Below are positions 1 to 12,366 of a stretch of 64,000 nucleotides of DNA, piece after piece; position 1 is the stretch's first letter; each line of letters begins with the position of its first letter. Under the pieces are notes generated by a model. That model saw nothing but the letters and a program-made list of their open reading frames with translations. It did no database searches and had not been told where the DNA came from. Source of the stretch: Pycnopodia helianthoides (taxonomy: Eukaryota > Echinodermata > Asteroidea > Forcipulatida > Asteriidae); assembly GCA_032158295.1 (NCBI GenBank), contig CM063245.1, forward strand, positions 4,512,700 to 4,576,699, given 5' to 3'. Made by a program: the position numbers and the translations under genes.

Positions 1-12
1 TTACATTTTTGA

Positions 13-143
13 GGGTGAACAAAGAAAAATTGACTAGAACAGGATTTGAAACCTGTGACCTCCGGATTAATGTGCCGGCGCTCTACCAACTGGGCCATCT
101 AGCCCTAATGTTGGCGGTCTCCCTGTTTTGTCAATATCTTTTG
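13..143 (-). repeat. tRNA-derived SINE, copy 1
   Basis: Read on the minus strand, this has a tRNA-like head with an A-box-like GTTGGTAGAGCG, a B-box-like GGTTTCAAATCC carrying one extra base, and the tail TTTTCTTTGTTCACCC. The same head and tail recur at 5161-5291 and 52216-52357, and all three begin with the related leader CAAAGATATTGACAA. The extra B-box base and poor acceptor pairing argue against a working tRNA gene. Confidence 0.7.
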
Positions 144-591
144 TTCTTTTTCCCTTGTGGTTCATTAACTTTAATGATTTATTGCATTTTTAAGCTGAAA
201 TTCTCTGCAAGCCTTGCTTGTCTGAAACCTTAAACTAAAGTTTAAAGTTTTTATCTTGCTGTACAAAAAGAAAACCCCCATGTTTTTCTAGTAGTTGCCA
301 GGGATTTTTCCATTAATCAATCTCCATTATAAGACCCATTTGTTGTACAATGTGTATCACATACTTTTTTTTGCGCCTTTCAGTCTGTACATTTACTAAT
401 TCATCCATGATCTGAAAGACATTTACCAGAAACTATCTTCTCCTTAACAGACAAACAAAACACATCATTTTAAAACGTCAAAGTACATCTCACCACTGGT
501 TTCTCTCAGAGCCACCATTACACAATTGTCACCCATACACCACTTCCCTGTAACCTCTGTACCACACAAAGCCTCAAGTCTTACTTAAAGT

Positions 592-728
592 TTTTTCCAA
601 ACCTCGGCTTAAGGCTCTGGCTCCGGGCTCCATTTGATGTGGGAAACACCGTAAAATAAATGTACACTGCTCCAAAAATGATGACGGAGACCAAACCGGA
701 GTTCGAGCCCAAGCCTAGGTTTGGAAAA
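592..728. mobile_element. Palindromic MITE, about 137 bp
   Basis: The ends are imperfect inverted repeats: TTTCCAAACCTCGGCTT on the left and AAGCCTAGGTTTGGAAA on the right. The element is non-coding, and the short ORF across it is only a consequence of the palindrome. Confidence 0.6.
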
Positions 729-784
729 GGCCCTAGAAAACTTAGCAAGTGATTTATATTTGGGATTGGAAATACCACAATGAA

Positions 785-971
785 CTTACTGGCCTGAGTC
801 GATGGGGGACGTTTGGGATGCTAGGTGGCAGTAGACTTACCAGGTAAATCCTTTGTTCTCGGCAATCTACTCATGCTTAGAGCTATGTAAACAATGGATT
901 TTTACCTGGTATGTCTGCTGCCATCTAGTGTTCAAAAGTCTCCCATTGATTTGAGCCTCAGACCAGTAAAC
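785..971. mobile_element. Palindromic MITE, about 187 bp
   Basis: The left arm (ACTGGCCTGAGTCGATGGGG, then GGTGGCAGTAGAC and ACCAGGTAAATCC) is the imperfect reverse complement of the right arm, which ends CAGACCAGTAAACT. No coding potential is seen. Confidence 0.6.
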
Positions 972-1171
972 TCAAAAATGATCTGACAATCTGAATAGAA
1001 GTTTCCGTTTTCATGAGGCACTTTGCGTAGATTTCGGATTTTTGTCGACTCTACCAAATTTCCTTCTTCTATTTTTACTAGTCCACATTTTACAGAAAAA
1101 GATCGAGTGAACAGAGTTTTAAAAAGAAATGTCGAGGATTTTGCTTTTGTTTTGCTGTTGGTCTTTTACAT

Positions 1172-1620
1172 GTGGAGGGTCCCAGGCTTGATACTTTGTT
1201 CTTGTCAGGGCAAGGCAGTTTTTCCTTAATAAAGGGCATCTCTTTGAGGGAATTATAAGTTTGTATTGGAACATTTCAAGGGGCACCAAGGCAATGACCA
1301 GGGGCATGGAGGCAATTGTAGCACTCATGTGTACAGAAACGGGCCTGATGCTTTGCTTTTCAAAAGGGCAAGGGCACCAAGGCATCTTCTCCTTGGTAAA
1401 GGGCAACTCCATGAGAAAATTGAAATTTTCTATTTGAATATTTCAAGGCGCACCAAGGGCAATAGAGGCAATTGCCAGTTTTTCCTTGTAAAGGGCACCT
1501 TTATGAAAGTATAAGGGAATGTAAATTTCCATTGAAACTTTTCAAGGGGCACCAAGGCAATGTCCAGGGGCAATGGATGCAATTGCCTCCGTTGCCTCCG
1601 TGAAGTATCAGGCCAGGGGT
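1172..1620. repeat. Degenerate internal repeat (GGGCACCAAGGCAATG family)
   Basis: About four imperfect copies of a unit containing AAGGGCACCAAGGCAATG and TTTTTCCTT(A/G)TAAAGGGCA follow one another. Related fragments occur at about 17660-17790 and 19010-19130, so this is a dispersed family. Confidence 0.55.
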
Positions 1621-2449
1621 GCAGTAACAGTTATGCCCAAGAAAATCTAAAGTTTGAGCCCAGTGTTACACTATTCAGGATGTTAACACAACCACCTTGA
1701 CCATCTAAAACACTGCCCTGTACAAAACCTTGTTTATAATTCTTGAGACCGTTGTTACCTAGTCTATAAATTACAATTGCAACCCAAAATCCTAAATGTT
1801 GGACATCTTTGCATATCACTGTAAATAGTTTCATTTAAAGTTTAAAAAAAATAGCTATAATAATTTGTTTTCTTTGAACATTTATTCTTTATTATATTTT
1901 ATAAAATATTTTTCGTTCGCATCATGAGCTTTGTAAAACCTGCTTTTAGTTACTTTTCTGAACAGTAACTCTAACTTGTTACTTAAGATAAGTCATTTTA
2001 TGCTTAGAGCAAAATAAAACATACACATTATGCTAATATTTGGATGGTGTCTTCGTCATTTGATTATGTGACACGCTTGCGCTTGATGCGCCCTCTATAG
2101 ACCTTGCAACAGCAGCGTAGCCGCAGGTGATTAAAAGAGGGGTGGCCATTTAGTTACAATCCCTGCAAGCAGTGTCGCTAATCCGTATACAAATCCTGAT
2201 TTTAGGTATGTTACAAAAAGCAAGGGCCAAATTATCCAATAGGAACAGTAGGCACTACACGTACAGGGCTTCTGATAGTTGAGGGCCTTCACACACAAAA
2301 ACAGAGAAAGTACTCATGCAGAAACACACATTCTAATTTGTTATGTTTTAATTCTAACGGCATCTCTCTTGATTTACTGCAAACTTCAATCCACGTATCC
2401 ATTGTTATACAATGCAGTGCTTAAAAGTGCTAAAAAATCAGCCCTGAAA
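1621..2449. other. Intergenic, nothing recognised
   Basis: A+T-rich DNA downstream of the chitinase 1 stop. Short ORFs show no family similarity or splice structure that I can support. Confidence 0.5.
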
Positions 2450-2647
2450 CCACTGGTTCCTAGGTCCTGTGGAACACTGGTCCCCAGGGCCTGTGGAACA
2501 CTGGTTCCTAGGGCCTGTGGAACACTGGTTCCTAGCGCCTTTGGAACAATAGTTCGTAGGGCCTATGAAGCACTGGTTCCTAGGCCCTATGGAACACTGG
2601 TTCCTAAGGCCTATGGAACGCTGGTTCCTAGAGCCTATGGAACACTG
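2450..2647. repeat. 24 bp minisatellite downstream of chitinase 1
   Basis: About eight copies of a 24 bp unit (consensus ACTGGTTCCTAGGGCCTGTG plus GAAC). The period is a multiple of three, so both strands stay open and produce repetitive ORFs. I read it as a non-coding minisatellite. Confidence 0.8.
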
Positions 2648-2903
2648 TTTGCCTGACTGAAGCAATTATTCCAGCCCATTTTAACAAACAGTAGGAGGGA
2701 AATTTTTGGCACTTTGAAGTGATGTATTATTTCTTTGCACACCCATGCCCCCAATTTAAAAGTGTTAAGTCTGCCACTGCTGTAGTTGTTCAAAGGATTA
2801 CTTAAATCAAAAAGATAGTTTTTTTTACTTTGTTTCCATTAAACTCTTAAATGTCAGTACTTCTAAGAAGTCCAATGTTACTTAAATGTACTTTGAAAAC
2901 ACA

Positions 2904-5900
2904 TTAACATTTGACATTGTAAGGCCAGTCACAACCCAAGGAACTCTGGTTCCAGACCAAACCTGCAGGACAAGAGAAATGGTATTCTGACCCCTGTGAA
3001 CATTGGTAGTATGAGCTACAGTCTTGAGGGTCAGCGTAGAGTCCATCAGGCTTGCCAGCACAGGAGAACTTGCCTGGGGCATCGGTGGCTTTCGCTGGGT
3101 CTGTTGCCATGGGCTGTGTGGGCGCAGGACCCCCACCACCGGGGCTAGTGGGCTGGGGATGTGGAGAACCACCACCTAAAGAGAATGACAGATATGGCGA
3201 AGGGAAAAAAAGCATCACTCGGCAGGTTAACTCGCTCTTGGCAAAACCAAAGACAGAACCCATGTGTATTGTATTTCAAAATGGCAGCTTTTCTATATGT
3301 TTAGAGTCGTTGATGCGATTTTTTTTCCCCATCAGATTATAATTTGATTAATTCAATTAGATACTTTGTCACCAACGCCCTAAACTGACACACACCTACC
3401 GGACTAGTAAAAACTAGTAAAACTGGCAACTTAGGTTGAACGCTTTTGAAAACACCACTATCCTATACATTTTTTGAGTGTTTTTAGCTAGTTTTATTAG
3501 AATGGACACTTCGTGCTTTGAACTTGCTAAAAAATACTGCTTTTGAACGTTTCTCGTCCTAAAAAGTAAAAGAGACAATGTCCATTTTTACGAAGTGATA
3601 CATTCCAATGTATTACAACAATACGTGTGTGTCACTCAGTAAAAACGTGTTACGTACACTCTGTGGACTTTCCTTTGTTCTGTGCACTTTAAAAAAAATG
3701 TTCTTCTGGTGAAAAAAACATGTCAACTTGTGTGAGTCCACATAGTGTTTCAAGTCCCTACATTATGTAGACCTCTTCTGTTCACAGGTCCACACTTTGT
3801 ATGTAACGCTTAAACACTTTTACAAGTTAAGTTTTATGTTCCTTGACACCTAGATTGTTAAATATAGGTAAGTGTTGTTGAACCAAGTTCTGGTGGCTAA
3901 ATGGGAGAGGTTTTGGATTGAATCCTGGTCACTTGTGTCCTTTAGTGAGGCACTTAATTGCTTCTCTTCACCCAGGAGTAAATGGGCACCTGTGAGGGGC
4001 AGTATGGGTCTTGTTTTTGAGCTAGCTTGGTGCGCTTTGAATCAGGTTGGCTCGGTGGTTTCTTTCCCTGCCTTTCACCTCTGTGGTCCCCGGTGCGAAC
4101 CCACTCCAGACCGGACTGGGTTTTCAGTCCCTACCTGGTTGCATGAGTTTTCCCCATTGGGGTTTTTCTCCCACATCTAAAACTGAACATTTCTTCTCAT
4201 TCCGTAGTCATCCTGGCACTAATTGTGCTCTTGGATGTATGATGAAATAAATATTGAAGAAATAAAATCTTGACAGCACAGGCTGTATAATCCGCAGGAG
4301 CTCAGAAAAGTTTTTTAGGAATTTAAAAGAATTTGAAATTTAGGCCCTTTGTCACACGAGCACCCCCCCCCCAAAAAGGTCTTCGTGATGGTGCCTTATG
4401 TCTGTACTTATTAGTTTAATTGCGATTATTTAACAAGCTTTCACATGACTTCTTAAAACAAATTTACCACGTCCCTTGTTTTTCACAAGGGGAGGGGTAA
4501 AGGTCATAGTTGTTCATTCTCTGAACACTTTCTTCTACTAGTGACATGTTCTGTGCATGAGACTGAAGGTAACGCTATAAGCAAGAATCCTTCGTTATGG
4601 CACAGTAATCGTCTCACACTACATATTGTGGTGATTTTAACATGGTTGTTATTTTGGGGAGGAGGGTCGAATCTCTGTTAAAAGTAACAAGGGTCCTTGG
4701 TTATTATTTAACGAGGATAGCTTTCACACAATTGAATTTGCTACTTTTTAACACCATGTCGGTCAACACTACCCGGCTTACCTCCTGTTCCTAACTCCCT
4801 GTGGATGCTCTTCATAAGTGGCCATGTCTCACCACACCGACCTGTGAAGTCGTCCAGGTCAAGGGCCCACACCATCGCACCACCAAGACCTTTGTTCTTC
4901 AGGAATGCAATCTATATTCAAAGGGAGTGTCAAAGTCAGTCGAAGCTTTTCTTAAAAATCAAATTTCAAGACGAATCTAACCAAAAGGCTTTCAATTTTT
5001 CTTTGTTCAACCAAAAATTATAAAAAAATTGACCCAGTCAGTTTCGCTTGTGGTTTATTACTTGACATTTGAAATAAAAAGTAACATCCCCTTAAATTGA
5101 TCCCCTGGCTGCCGCTTCCAAGATTGGTGTGATCCTTGGCTATATGACTGGCACCCCCTAACAAAGACATTGACAAATTAAGGAGACTGCAAAAATAGGG
5201 CTAGATAGCTCAACTGGTAGATCGCTGGCATGTTAATCTGGAGGTGGCTGGCTCAAGTTCCACTCTAGTCAGTTTTTCTTTGTTCAACCCCAAATCAATA
5301 GGCTTTCAAACAGAATCTTATCTCCTAATATGCAGCATAGTTTATCTCCAATTTGTTCCTCTCTGATAAATTAACTGTGTGAACTTTTTAAGTGCCCTCT
5401 AGATCACTGTGCGGCGTTTTTATATTCAGGATTGTCAACAACACCACAAAATTTAACAAAGAGACACTTTTTTTTGAGGACTATTTGTACTTATCAATTG
5501 AACAAGAATTAGCTTTGCTATGATTTCTTTCATAATGATTTCTTTTGGTTGTATACACTCACCTTAGCTGCGATACTACGAGGATTATCGTATCCAACCC
5601 ACTGGTCGCCCTTATATGCGTAGACAACTTGTCTGTCTGCATCCCATGCTGAAGTCATACCACTTTTGAGCTTCATGCAGATCTGGAACAAAGAATATCA
5701 CAATAGGTAGGAGTTTTAGGGACAGTTAGTAACAATGGGAGCATAAAGGACAGCTATAATATGAAGTAACCCTTGCTAGTAAACTAAGAAACTAGTGCTA
5801 TGATGTGTAAAATTCATTTAGGAGGAGTGTTGGCTCTGATAAGAGCCATTAGTACGGTCTTGACGTTTCGAACAGTGTACTCTCATCTTCAGAATGTGGC

Positions 5901-8900
5901 GCATGGGAATGAAAGCTCTTTTAAACAAAGTATCAAAGCACCTTAATTACTACCCCCGTTCATTTGGACTAATGCATTCCTTAAGTCATCTCGACTCCTG
6001 AGGAGTATGCAGCACCAGCAGCCAAATGGGCGCACACTTTGCTGATCATTCATATTAACAATCTCTACCCTCGCAGCCACTCTTTGACTCTTGGGTGATG
6101 AGAACGAATGATACAAGTGTCCTGCCCTATGGACACAAGGTGTCATGACTGGGATTCGAACCCACATTCTGTTGACTCTGGCGTCAGAGCTTGATCCTGA
6201 TGCATCATAGCGCTCGGCCATGACAAGGGCAAGAGCCCGGGAAAATTTTTGTAAAGCTTCTGCTGGGCATCCAAAATTTGCTGAAATTTCTGCGTCGGTT
6301 TTCTTTTGTGGCTTGATTATCTAAAGAGGTACAAAATTTAAGTGTTTAACTTGTTACCTCATAGTAGGACAGGAATCCATTTTCGCGTGTATAAGTCCCC
6401 TTGTTCCCAGCGGCTTTAGCCGGTGCACCAATTCCCGTCTGGCTACTGCTGCTCAAAGTGAAGCTTCTACCATATGTTCCCAATCCGAGTGTCAACTTTG
6501 AGGGTGGGCAACCACCCTTTAGCCACTGGTTCACTGCATGCTCCTGCAAGAAAATAGATTATCCAGTTTCCGTATTTTAGAGTTTGTTGTTTTTTACAAC
6601 TAGTGACAGCCTTTTTATATGGGCAGCCTGGAGTAGCACAATAATTTTGAATGGATTGGCACAAAGTTACCCTTAATAAAACAGTTAAACCCTTTACTAT
6701 GAAGAATATTCATTTATTTCAACAGCAGGTATCATTTAAAAACAAATTAATATATATTTATATACAAGTTAAAATAACAATTGCACAATATACATGACAC
6801 AAACTTAATAAAACTTTAAAAATATATAAAAATATATTCAGTTAAAAATTAAGTACTTTCGATTTGTTTTGAGTTGCAACCATTGATTTTTTGGCTAATT
6901 TGATAAAAGTTGCACTAACTTTTATTTTTTTAACCCTCTTGCTGTCTGACCATTCAATACCATTCACTGTGGTTTTGAATGATAGATCAACTATGCCAGC
7001 CTGCAATATGATACCATGAGGGAATGCATGTACACAGTACACAGTTACTTCTGTGCACAGTTGTGCCACCGTACACAACCTTGGCAGTCGAATGGTTTCA
7101 AATGGTTGGTCAACTCACTGGAAAATGTTGCCAAGAGTCACTGACAGTAGGAGGGTTAAAGTAAAGGAATGTGTCAGCTTTTATGGACAAGTCTACTTAA
7201 ACACCCTCCTAACCTCATATTTTAAAGTGACCGTACTCTGTAAACTTGAAAAATACAACACTTACAACGGTCAACTTCCTGTTGTCACCAGTCTCGGATG
7301 GGGCTGCGTAGAGGCCTGCGTGGTGCCCTGTGACCTTTTCCCAGGACCCATGCAAGTCATACGCCATCAAATTTATGAAGTCGAGGGACCTATCAATGCA
7401 AAAACAAGTTTCATCATTACACTTCAATTCTAAGGCCACCACAGAAACCCAACCACAAATTCAAATAAACCTTTACCGTTTCTGACCGAATGAACTCAAG
7501 AGATGTAGATATTTAGTTGCTAAGGCTTTTTAATTAATGAGTTAGCAGTGCTCATGATTATTCATCAGTAACTTCTGCCAGTTCAATAAACTCTTAACTC
7601 CAACACAATCATTAGGCATTAACACACACTCCAAGAGGACATTCAATACAAGCCCATGCAATGAGCACATCATGCATTAGCGTAGATTGTCGTAGCAGTT
7701 GTTATTGTTATATGGATTGTACATTTTTCTTTTTTATTTCGGTTTTATTGAAAATACCGTACAACAAGTTCGGATACTAAAGATATTCAGGTTACAAAGA
7801 GAAACAACAAAAAGTAAACCATGTAAATTAAAATCAAGATAAAGCTGGAGACAAACAATTTAAAAGGAATGAACCAACACAGAGTTATGTACAATTAGTG
7901 GGGGCTGCATTTAAAAGGCTAATCATACAAGAAATAGAGGACTGCTTATAATAAATAATACTGGTGTCACTTTTTTCCTCAGATAATGTTTTTAAAATCA
8001 GCTTTTAATTAAAAGGTTACTTATTTATGTTATCAGTCAATCTAATCACAACATACAAAAACATGGTTAGGTTTTCTGCACAATAGATAGGTTGAACAGA
8101 TACTGCAAAAGAATCAAGCAAAACACATTTCATTAGTTTATAATTAATAGATAATACTTGGTTATATAGCACACATATCCTATCAGCTAGATCAAGGCAC
8201 TTTAAAACATTGTTCCTGTTTACAGGCATACTTAGACCACTCCTCAAGCTCCCTGAGGAGCACAATTAGGCACTAAGGGGTTAATCTAACACAATTCTAT
8301 CTTAGCCCTCGAAGAGTCCTTCTTATACACCTGGGTTAAGAGAAGCAACTATGGTTAAGTGCCACATTCAAGGACAAAGGTGTCATGACCAGGATTCGAA
8401 CCCACTGTCTGATGATTCAGCCTTCAGAACTTGAGCCAGATGCACTTGACTGCTGGGCCATGACACGCCACAATATTGATGATTGTTCCTTTTCAAAAAC
8501 ACTAACGGTGTCATTATTTCCACAGATAAGTCTACATTAGTTTTAAGGTTACTTACTTTGATATCAATTCAATCTGGTATGCAGATTCGATGGTGTTGAA
8601 GCCTGCAGCAACTGCTGATGTAAGGAGAAGTGGGGCACGGCCGGTAGACACCCCCTCTGCATCATAGGCTGCTCTCAGCTCCTGGAGAAATATCAAAGTA
8701 TAAGCCTTCATCCATCAGCACTGCCTTCGTCCATTAGTTCCACTGTAAAAATACTTGTGCATCTTTTTATAGGGGTTGGCCAAAGAGGTATTAGCAAGAG
8801 GAGCTTACAGTTTTTGTAAGTGACAAATTCTGGTTTTATCTTCAGCTCGGCTGGAGATGGCATGATGGGTAGGTTGGAGTGAACATGGCAGGCCCATTGG

Positions 8901-11709
8901 GAGTAGTGAACCCCCCCTTGTAATTCCCTTTTTGAATTGTAAGTTTCATTTTTTTCATTTGTTTATTATTCAAGAAATTTTGCACTTTATCTGAATTTAG
9001 AACTTTCTATGTGTTCCTAGCTGGTGAGAAATCTACCTCCTATTTTCTTCAGATATTAAGAAATCATGCTCTTTGATCTACTTATCTAGCGCTGAGGATA
9101 CTGTTCCCGTGAGCTCCTTGAAATCTATATCTCCATGCAGGGGCTATCAAATTCAAAATAAACAAATTCCCCTTCGTTTAAACATCTCTCCTGAATTTTT
9201 TATTCTAGTTTTAGACCTTTTTTCAGTAATTACACTCTCCCCTAAAAGTTGGCAAAATACCAAAGACAATTCATGTTTACCGCAGCTATTACTAATGAAC
9301 TTAATCCCTCCGAGACCACTTACCTGTACCAGAGTGGTAAACCTTCCTTTGTCTACGGGTGGACTGCCTCGATTTGCCGGGTACTCCCAGTCAAGGTCGA
9401 GTCCGTCAAAGCCTCTCGTCCGCAAGAAGGAGATTGTATCTTGTATGAAAACCTGCCTGCTAGCTGCAGTGGCCACCATGGAGGTGAACGTGGCCGTTCC
9501 GTGGCTCCAGCCCCCGACAGCCAGAAGCGTCTTCAAGGCGGGGTTTTTAGTCTTCAAGTTGTTGAAGGCTTCGTAGCTTCCCATACTCCATTCCGTTGAC
9601 TCGTCGTTCCATTCGTACGGCTCCAGGCGGTGGTTGGACGCAACTTTAGCAAAACTGAAGAGCATGTGGGTGCAGAGAGACGGATCCACGTCGGCCACCG
9701 TGAACTTGCCCACCGAAGGGCGATACTGCGCCCAGTTGGTGAAGTAACACACCACCCTGTAGTCATGAGCTGAGAAATTTCACAATAAACCACCAAAAAC
9801 GAGTTTGTGATTAACTAAAATTTATTTACACTTACAGCACTGTGTGTTGGGTCCGTTGCTATACCACCCAAATTTGTCACCTGACTATTGCACGTGGCCT
9901 TGTAGACCCAGTAACTGGGGCGCTGTATTCCTTTTTCGAAATTTTGACATTATCTGTCATACTAGCGCCCCAGCGAAAGCTACCAAAAATATGGGGAAGT
10001 GCAACATTTTCATAAAAAAATCAGAGATGTCACACCAAAAATGCCCCAAAATGACGGAAATACCCAACGAATTACCTTCAAAACTGCCAACTGCCCTCTC
10101 CATATGTTTAAGATGTAACACCAGGCATGAAATTGTACTCACGGAAATTTGTCCGGCTAAAAAATGATGATTTTTGAGACATTCCCGGTTTCCGTTGATC
10201 ATGTCCAGCCATCGTTTTCATGAACAGCCCTGCGGGGGTCCTACTAAAACTAAAAGCCGACAACACGCCGACAACGCCGACAACAAGTCCAGAGTGCCGA
10301 CAACACGCCGACAACAAGTTTCAGATACCTTAAAACCAGCAAATAAACCAAGGATTTATTAGAAATATGTGTACTATATAATATTAACAAAAATGCAATG
10401 GCATAACTTCACGAAAAGTCCGAATTTTTAACCAGAAAAAAACACGAAAATACACGGAGTGCGGTCGGACGCCATCTTGGCCTGAAAACCGTGTTTCGAC
10501 CATTCCATTATGATACAGGTAAGATGTATTTAGCGCTTACAAAACAACAGAGGGCGGGCGTTATCCCACGGCTTATTATTGCTATTGGCATTATAATTAC
10601 TAGGCCATCACTACACCTCCGGATGTGTTACCCCCGTATCATAATGGAATGGTCGAAACACGGTTTTTAGGCCAAGATGGCGTCCGACCACACTCCGTGT
10701 ATTTTCGTTTTTTTCTGGTTAAAAATTCAGACTTTTCGTGAAGTTATGCCATTGCATTTTAATATTACATAGTACACATATTTCTAATAAATCCTTGGTT
10801 TATTTGCTGGTTTTAAGGTATCTGAAACTTGTTGTCGGCGTGTTGTCGGCACTCTGGACTTGTTGTCGGCTTTTAGTAGGACCCCGCTGTTCATGAAAAC
10901 GATGGCTGGACATGATCAACGGAAACCGGGAATGTCTCAAAATCATCATTTTTTAGCCGGACAAATTTCCGTGAGTACAATTTCATGCCTGGTATTACAT
11001 CTTAAACATATGGAGAGGCCAGTTGGCAGTTTTGAAGGTAATTCGTTGGGTATTTCCGTCATTTTGGGGCATTTTTGGTGTGACATCTCTGATTTTTTAT
11101 GAAAATGTTGCACTTCCCCATATTTTTGGTAGCTTTCGCTGGGGCGCTAGTATGACAGATAATGTCAAAATTTCGAAAAAGGAATACAGCGCCCCAGTTA
11201 CTGGGTCTAGTGGCCTTGTATAGATAGACTTGGGCTTGTCTTGTGATTTCAACTCTTTTAGAAGGACTGGGTTAGACTGTGCGATATCACAAAAACAATG
11301 GGTCATGGCTCACGATTCAAGATGCAAAATTTTCAGCAAACTTTGAAATTGAAAATTAAGACAATTTTAATCTTGTCGTGATAGAGAACTGCAAATTTTG
11401 ATGACGTAATCACCGATATATTCAAAAAGGTCAAAACAAGCCTGAGTATTTCTCCCTTTTAAATCAGTACGTAACCAAAGTGAGGCTGTAAGGGCAAAAA
11501 AGTCTGGTACCTTTCTGGTATAGATATTAATCAGTAAGCATTTATTTACATTGCACACAGGGAACTTGCCAAGATAGTGTCAGAAAGATATAAATCGTGT
11601 TGCTACATCACTAACCGTTAACGTTATCTATGCCGCCTGTCTTGGCCAAGAGTGGTGCAGGGCCGGCGTAGGCAGCGACCACACACAGGCACAGCAAGAG
11701 AAGCTTCAT
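2904..11709 (-). CDS. Chitinase 1: secreted GH18 chitinase with C-terminal CBM14
   Basis: Eight exons: 11616-11709, 9324-9769, 8557-8681, 7266-7389, 6358-6543, 5563-5682, 4782-4911 and 2904-3175. All joins are GT-AG with phases 1,0,2,0,0,0,1, giving 498 aa. The start is an ATG opening a hydrophobic signal peptide ([16 protein letters not shown]). The GH18 domain begins near residue 35 ([10 protein letters not shown]) and has the catalytic DxxDxDxE as DGLDLDWE, with the acid Glu at about residue 160. [20 protein letters not shown] and [13 protein letters not shown] follow. A Gly/Pro/Thr linker joins a six-Cys CBM14 at about 439-498. In this family the enzyme hydrolyses beta-1,4 GlcNAc links in chitin outside the cell, and every key residue is present. 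A role in digestion or defence is inference. Intron 1 holds a foldback element. Chitinase 2 is a paralogue with the same intron phases. Confidence 0.95.
3870..4265 (+). repeat. Two adjacent SINE-like repeats in intron 7 of chitinase 1
   Basis: The first part (about 3870-4060) has a B-box-like GGATTGAATCC followed by TTGCTTCTCTTCACCCAGGAG. The second (about 4040-4265) has GGTGCGAACCC and ends in an A+T-rich tail with AATAAAATC. They look like tRNA-derived SINEs and are not exons. Confidence 0.5.
5161..5291 (+). repeat. tRNA-derived SINE, copy 2 (intron 6 of chitinase 1)
   Basis: Leader CAAAGACATTGACAAATTA, tRNA-like head CTAGATAGCTCAACTGGTAG, a GTTAAT anticodon-loop-like stretch and the tail TTTTTCTTTGTTCAACCCC. 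Same family as 13-143 and 52216-52357. Mismatched stems argue against a functional tRNA. Confidence 0.7.
5832..5847 (-). other. Histone-type 3' stem-loop, variant copy
   Basis: The minus strand reads GGCTCTTATCAGAGCC, a six-base-pair stem with a four-base loop. It lies in a dispersed repeat that also carries TTCGAAACGTCAAGACC. One loop base differs from the three canonical copies at 27076, 38591 and 56542. No histone ORF is nearby. Confidence 0.5.
6141..6225 (-). repeat. tRNA-Leu/Ser-like SINE head (intron 5 of chitinase 1)
   Basis: The minus strand reads TGTCATGGCCGAGCG with a long variable region and GGGTTCGAATCCCAGTCATG, a class II tRNA shape with an intact B box. It is related to 8391-8466. 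Its repeated nature and irregular anticodon arm point to a SINE head or tRNA pseudogene. Confidence 0.55.
8325..8466 (-). repeat. tRNA-Leu/Ser-like SINE (intron 3 of chitinase 1)
   Basis: The minus strand has TGTCATGGCCCAGCAG, a variable arm, GGGTTCGAATCCTGGTCATG, then a tail with TTGCTTCTCTTAACCCAGG. A similar tail motif follows the SINE head at 3870. Confidence 0.6.
9903..11209. mobile_element. 1.3 kb foldback DNA element in intron 1 of chitinase 1
   Basis: The left arm (9903 to about 10500) is a near-perfect reverse complement of the right arm (about 10640-11209). The ends are TAGACCCAGTAACTGGGGCG and its complement. GTGGCCTTG stands at 9894-9902 and again at 11210-11218, a 9 bp target-site duplication. 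No transposase ORF is visible. A 9 bp duplication is typical of Mutator-like elements, so a non-autonomous relative is likely. The internal GCCGACAACA motifs are short direct repeats near the inner ends of the arms. Confidence 0.9.
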
Positions 11710-11796
11710 TGCTGCTACGAAGAAGTCCGCAAACTACAACTAGAACTACAGTCAGAGCTAAATGTTGTTGAAGACAACAGAGCCAATTAATAATCA

Positions 11797-11804
11797 AATT
11801 TATA
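11797..11804 (-). promoter_or_regulatory. Putative TATA box of chitinase 1
   Basis: TATAAATT on the minus strand, about 90 bp upstream of the signal-peptide ATG at 11709, a plausible spacing for a short 5' UTR. No start-site data are available. Confidence 0.5.
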
Positions 11805-12175
11805 GTTGCAAGTTGGACGAAACAAGAATCTGAAATCTTTCATCTATGGTGGCACAGCCTTGAAAACAGTGCGTATGTGGCGTAGCCAGCCTGGTAAACA
11901 GTCATCTACACGAAACCCTTCATGACCAGTCTTATGGAGCTATTTAGTGGCAAAAAACAGCAGTAAACTAAGTTAGATTAGAAAAAGAACACCATGTAAT
12001 TAAAAAGTGCTCATATCGAGGTCGTGGTGAAAAAGCTTCTTCTATTCTAATACTATAGATTTAACCAAAATGAGGCTGATAGTTTTACTGATAATCAAAA
12101 AGTCGTAAAAGCAAATCTTGTATTTCGATCTGTCTGTTCATAAAACGAAGGTGACGACAACAACCAGCATATTCT

Positions 12176-12366
12176 GGGCCCAATTTCATAGAGCTGCTTA
12201 AGAACAAAAAGTGGCTGATCACAACATAATTTTGCTGTTATAAGAATAAGGTTTAAATACCAGCCAAAATACCATTCCATATGTAACGACTGTGACAGGT
12301 ATCCTGTTTTTGTTTTCTTAGCAGAAAATGTGTAAGCAATATTTTGTGCTATATGAAATTTGGCCC
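12176..12366. mobile_element. GGGCCCAATTTCATAGAGCT palindromic MITE
   Basis: Starts GGGCCCAATTTCATAGAGCT and ends ATGAAATTTGGCCC, with imperfect inverted arms. The family recurs at 14380-14525, 23661-23915, 27341-27498, about 30355-30500 and, split, at 39690-40290. Confidence 0.65.

Noticed and set aside
13..143. Possible functional tRNA genes here, at 5161-5291, 6141-6225, 8391-8466 and 52216-52357
   Set aside because: Irregular B boxes or stems, shared non-tRNA leaders and tails, and multiple copies identify SINEs or tRNA pseudogenes.
2279..2656. Repetitive 125 aa protein on the plus strand
   Set aside because: Produced by a 24 bp minisatellite that is open on both strands. No signal or domain.
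9957..11223. Several 60-107 aa ORFs in chitinase 1 intron 1
   Set aside because: They lie in the foldback arms and appear as mirrored pairs on opposite strands. No transposase-like sequence.
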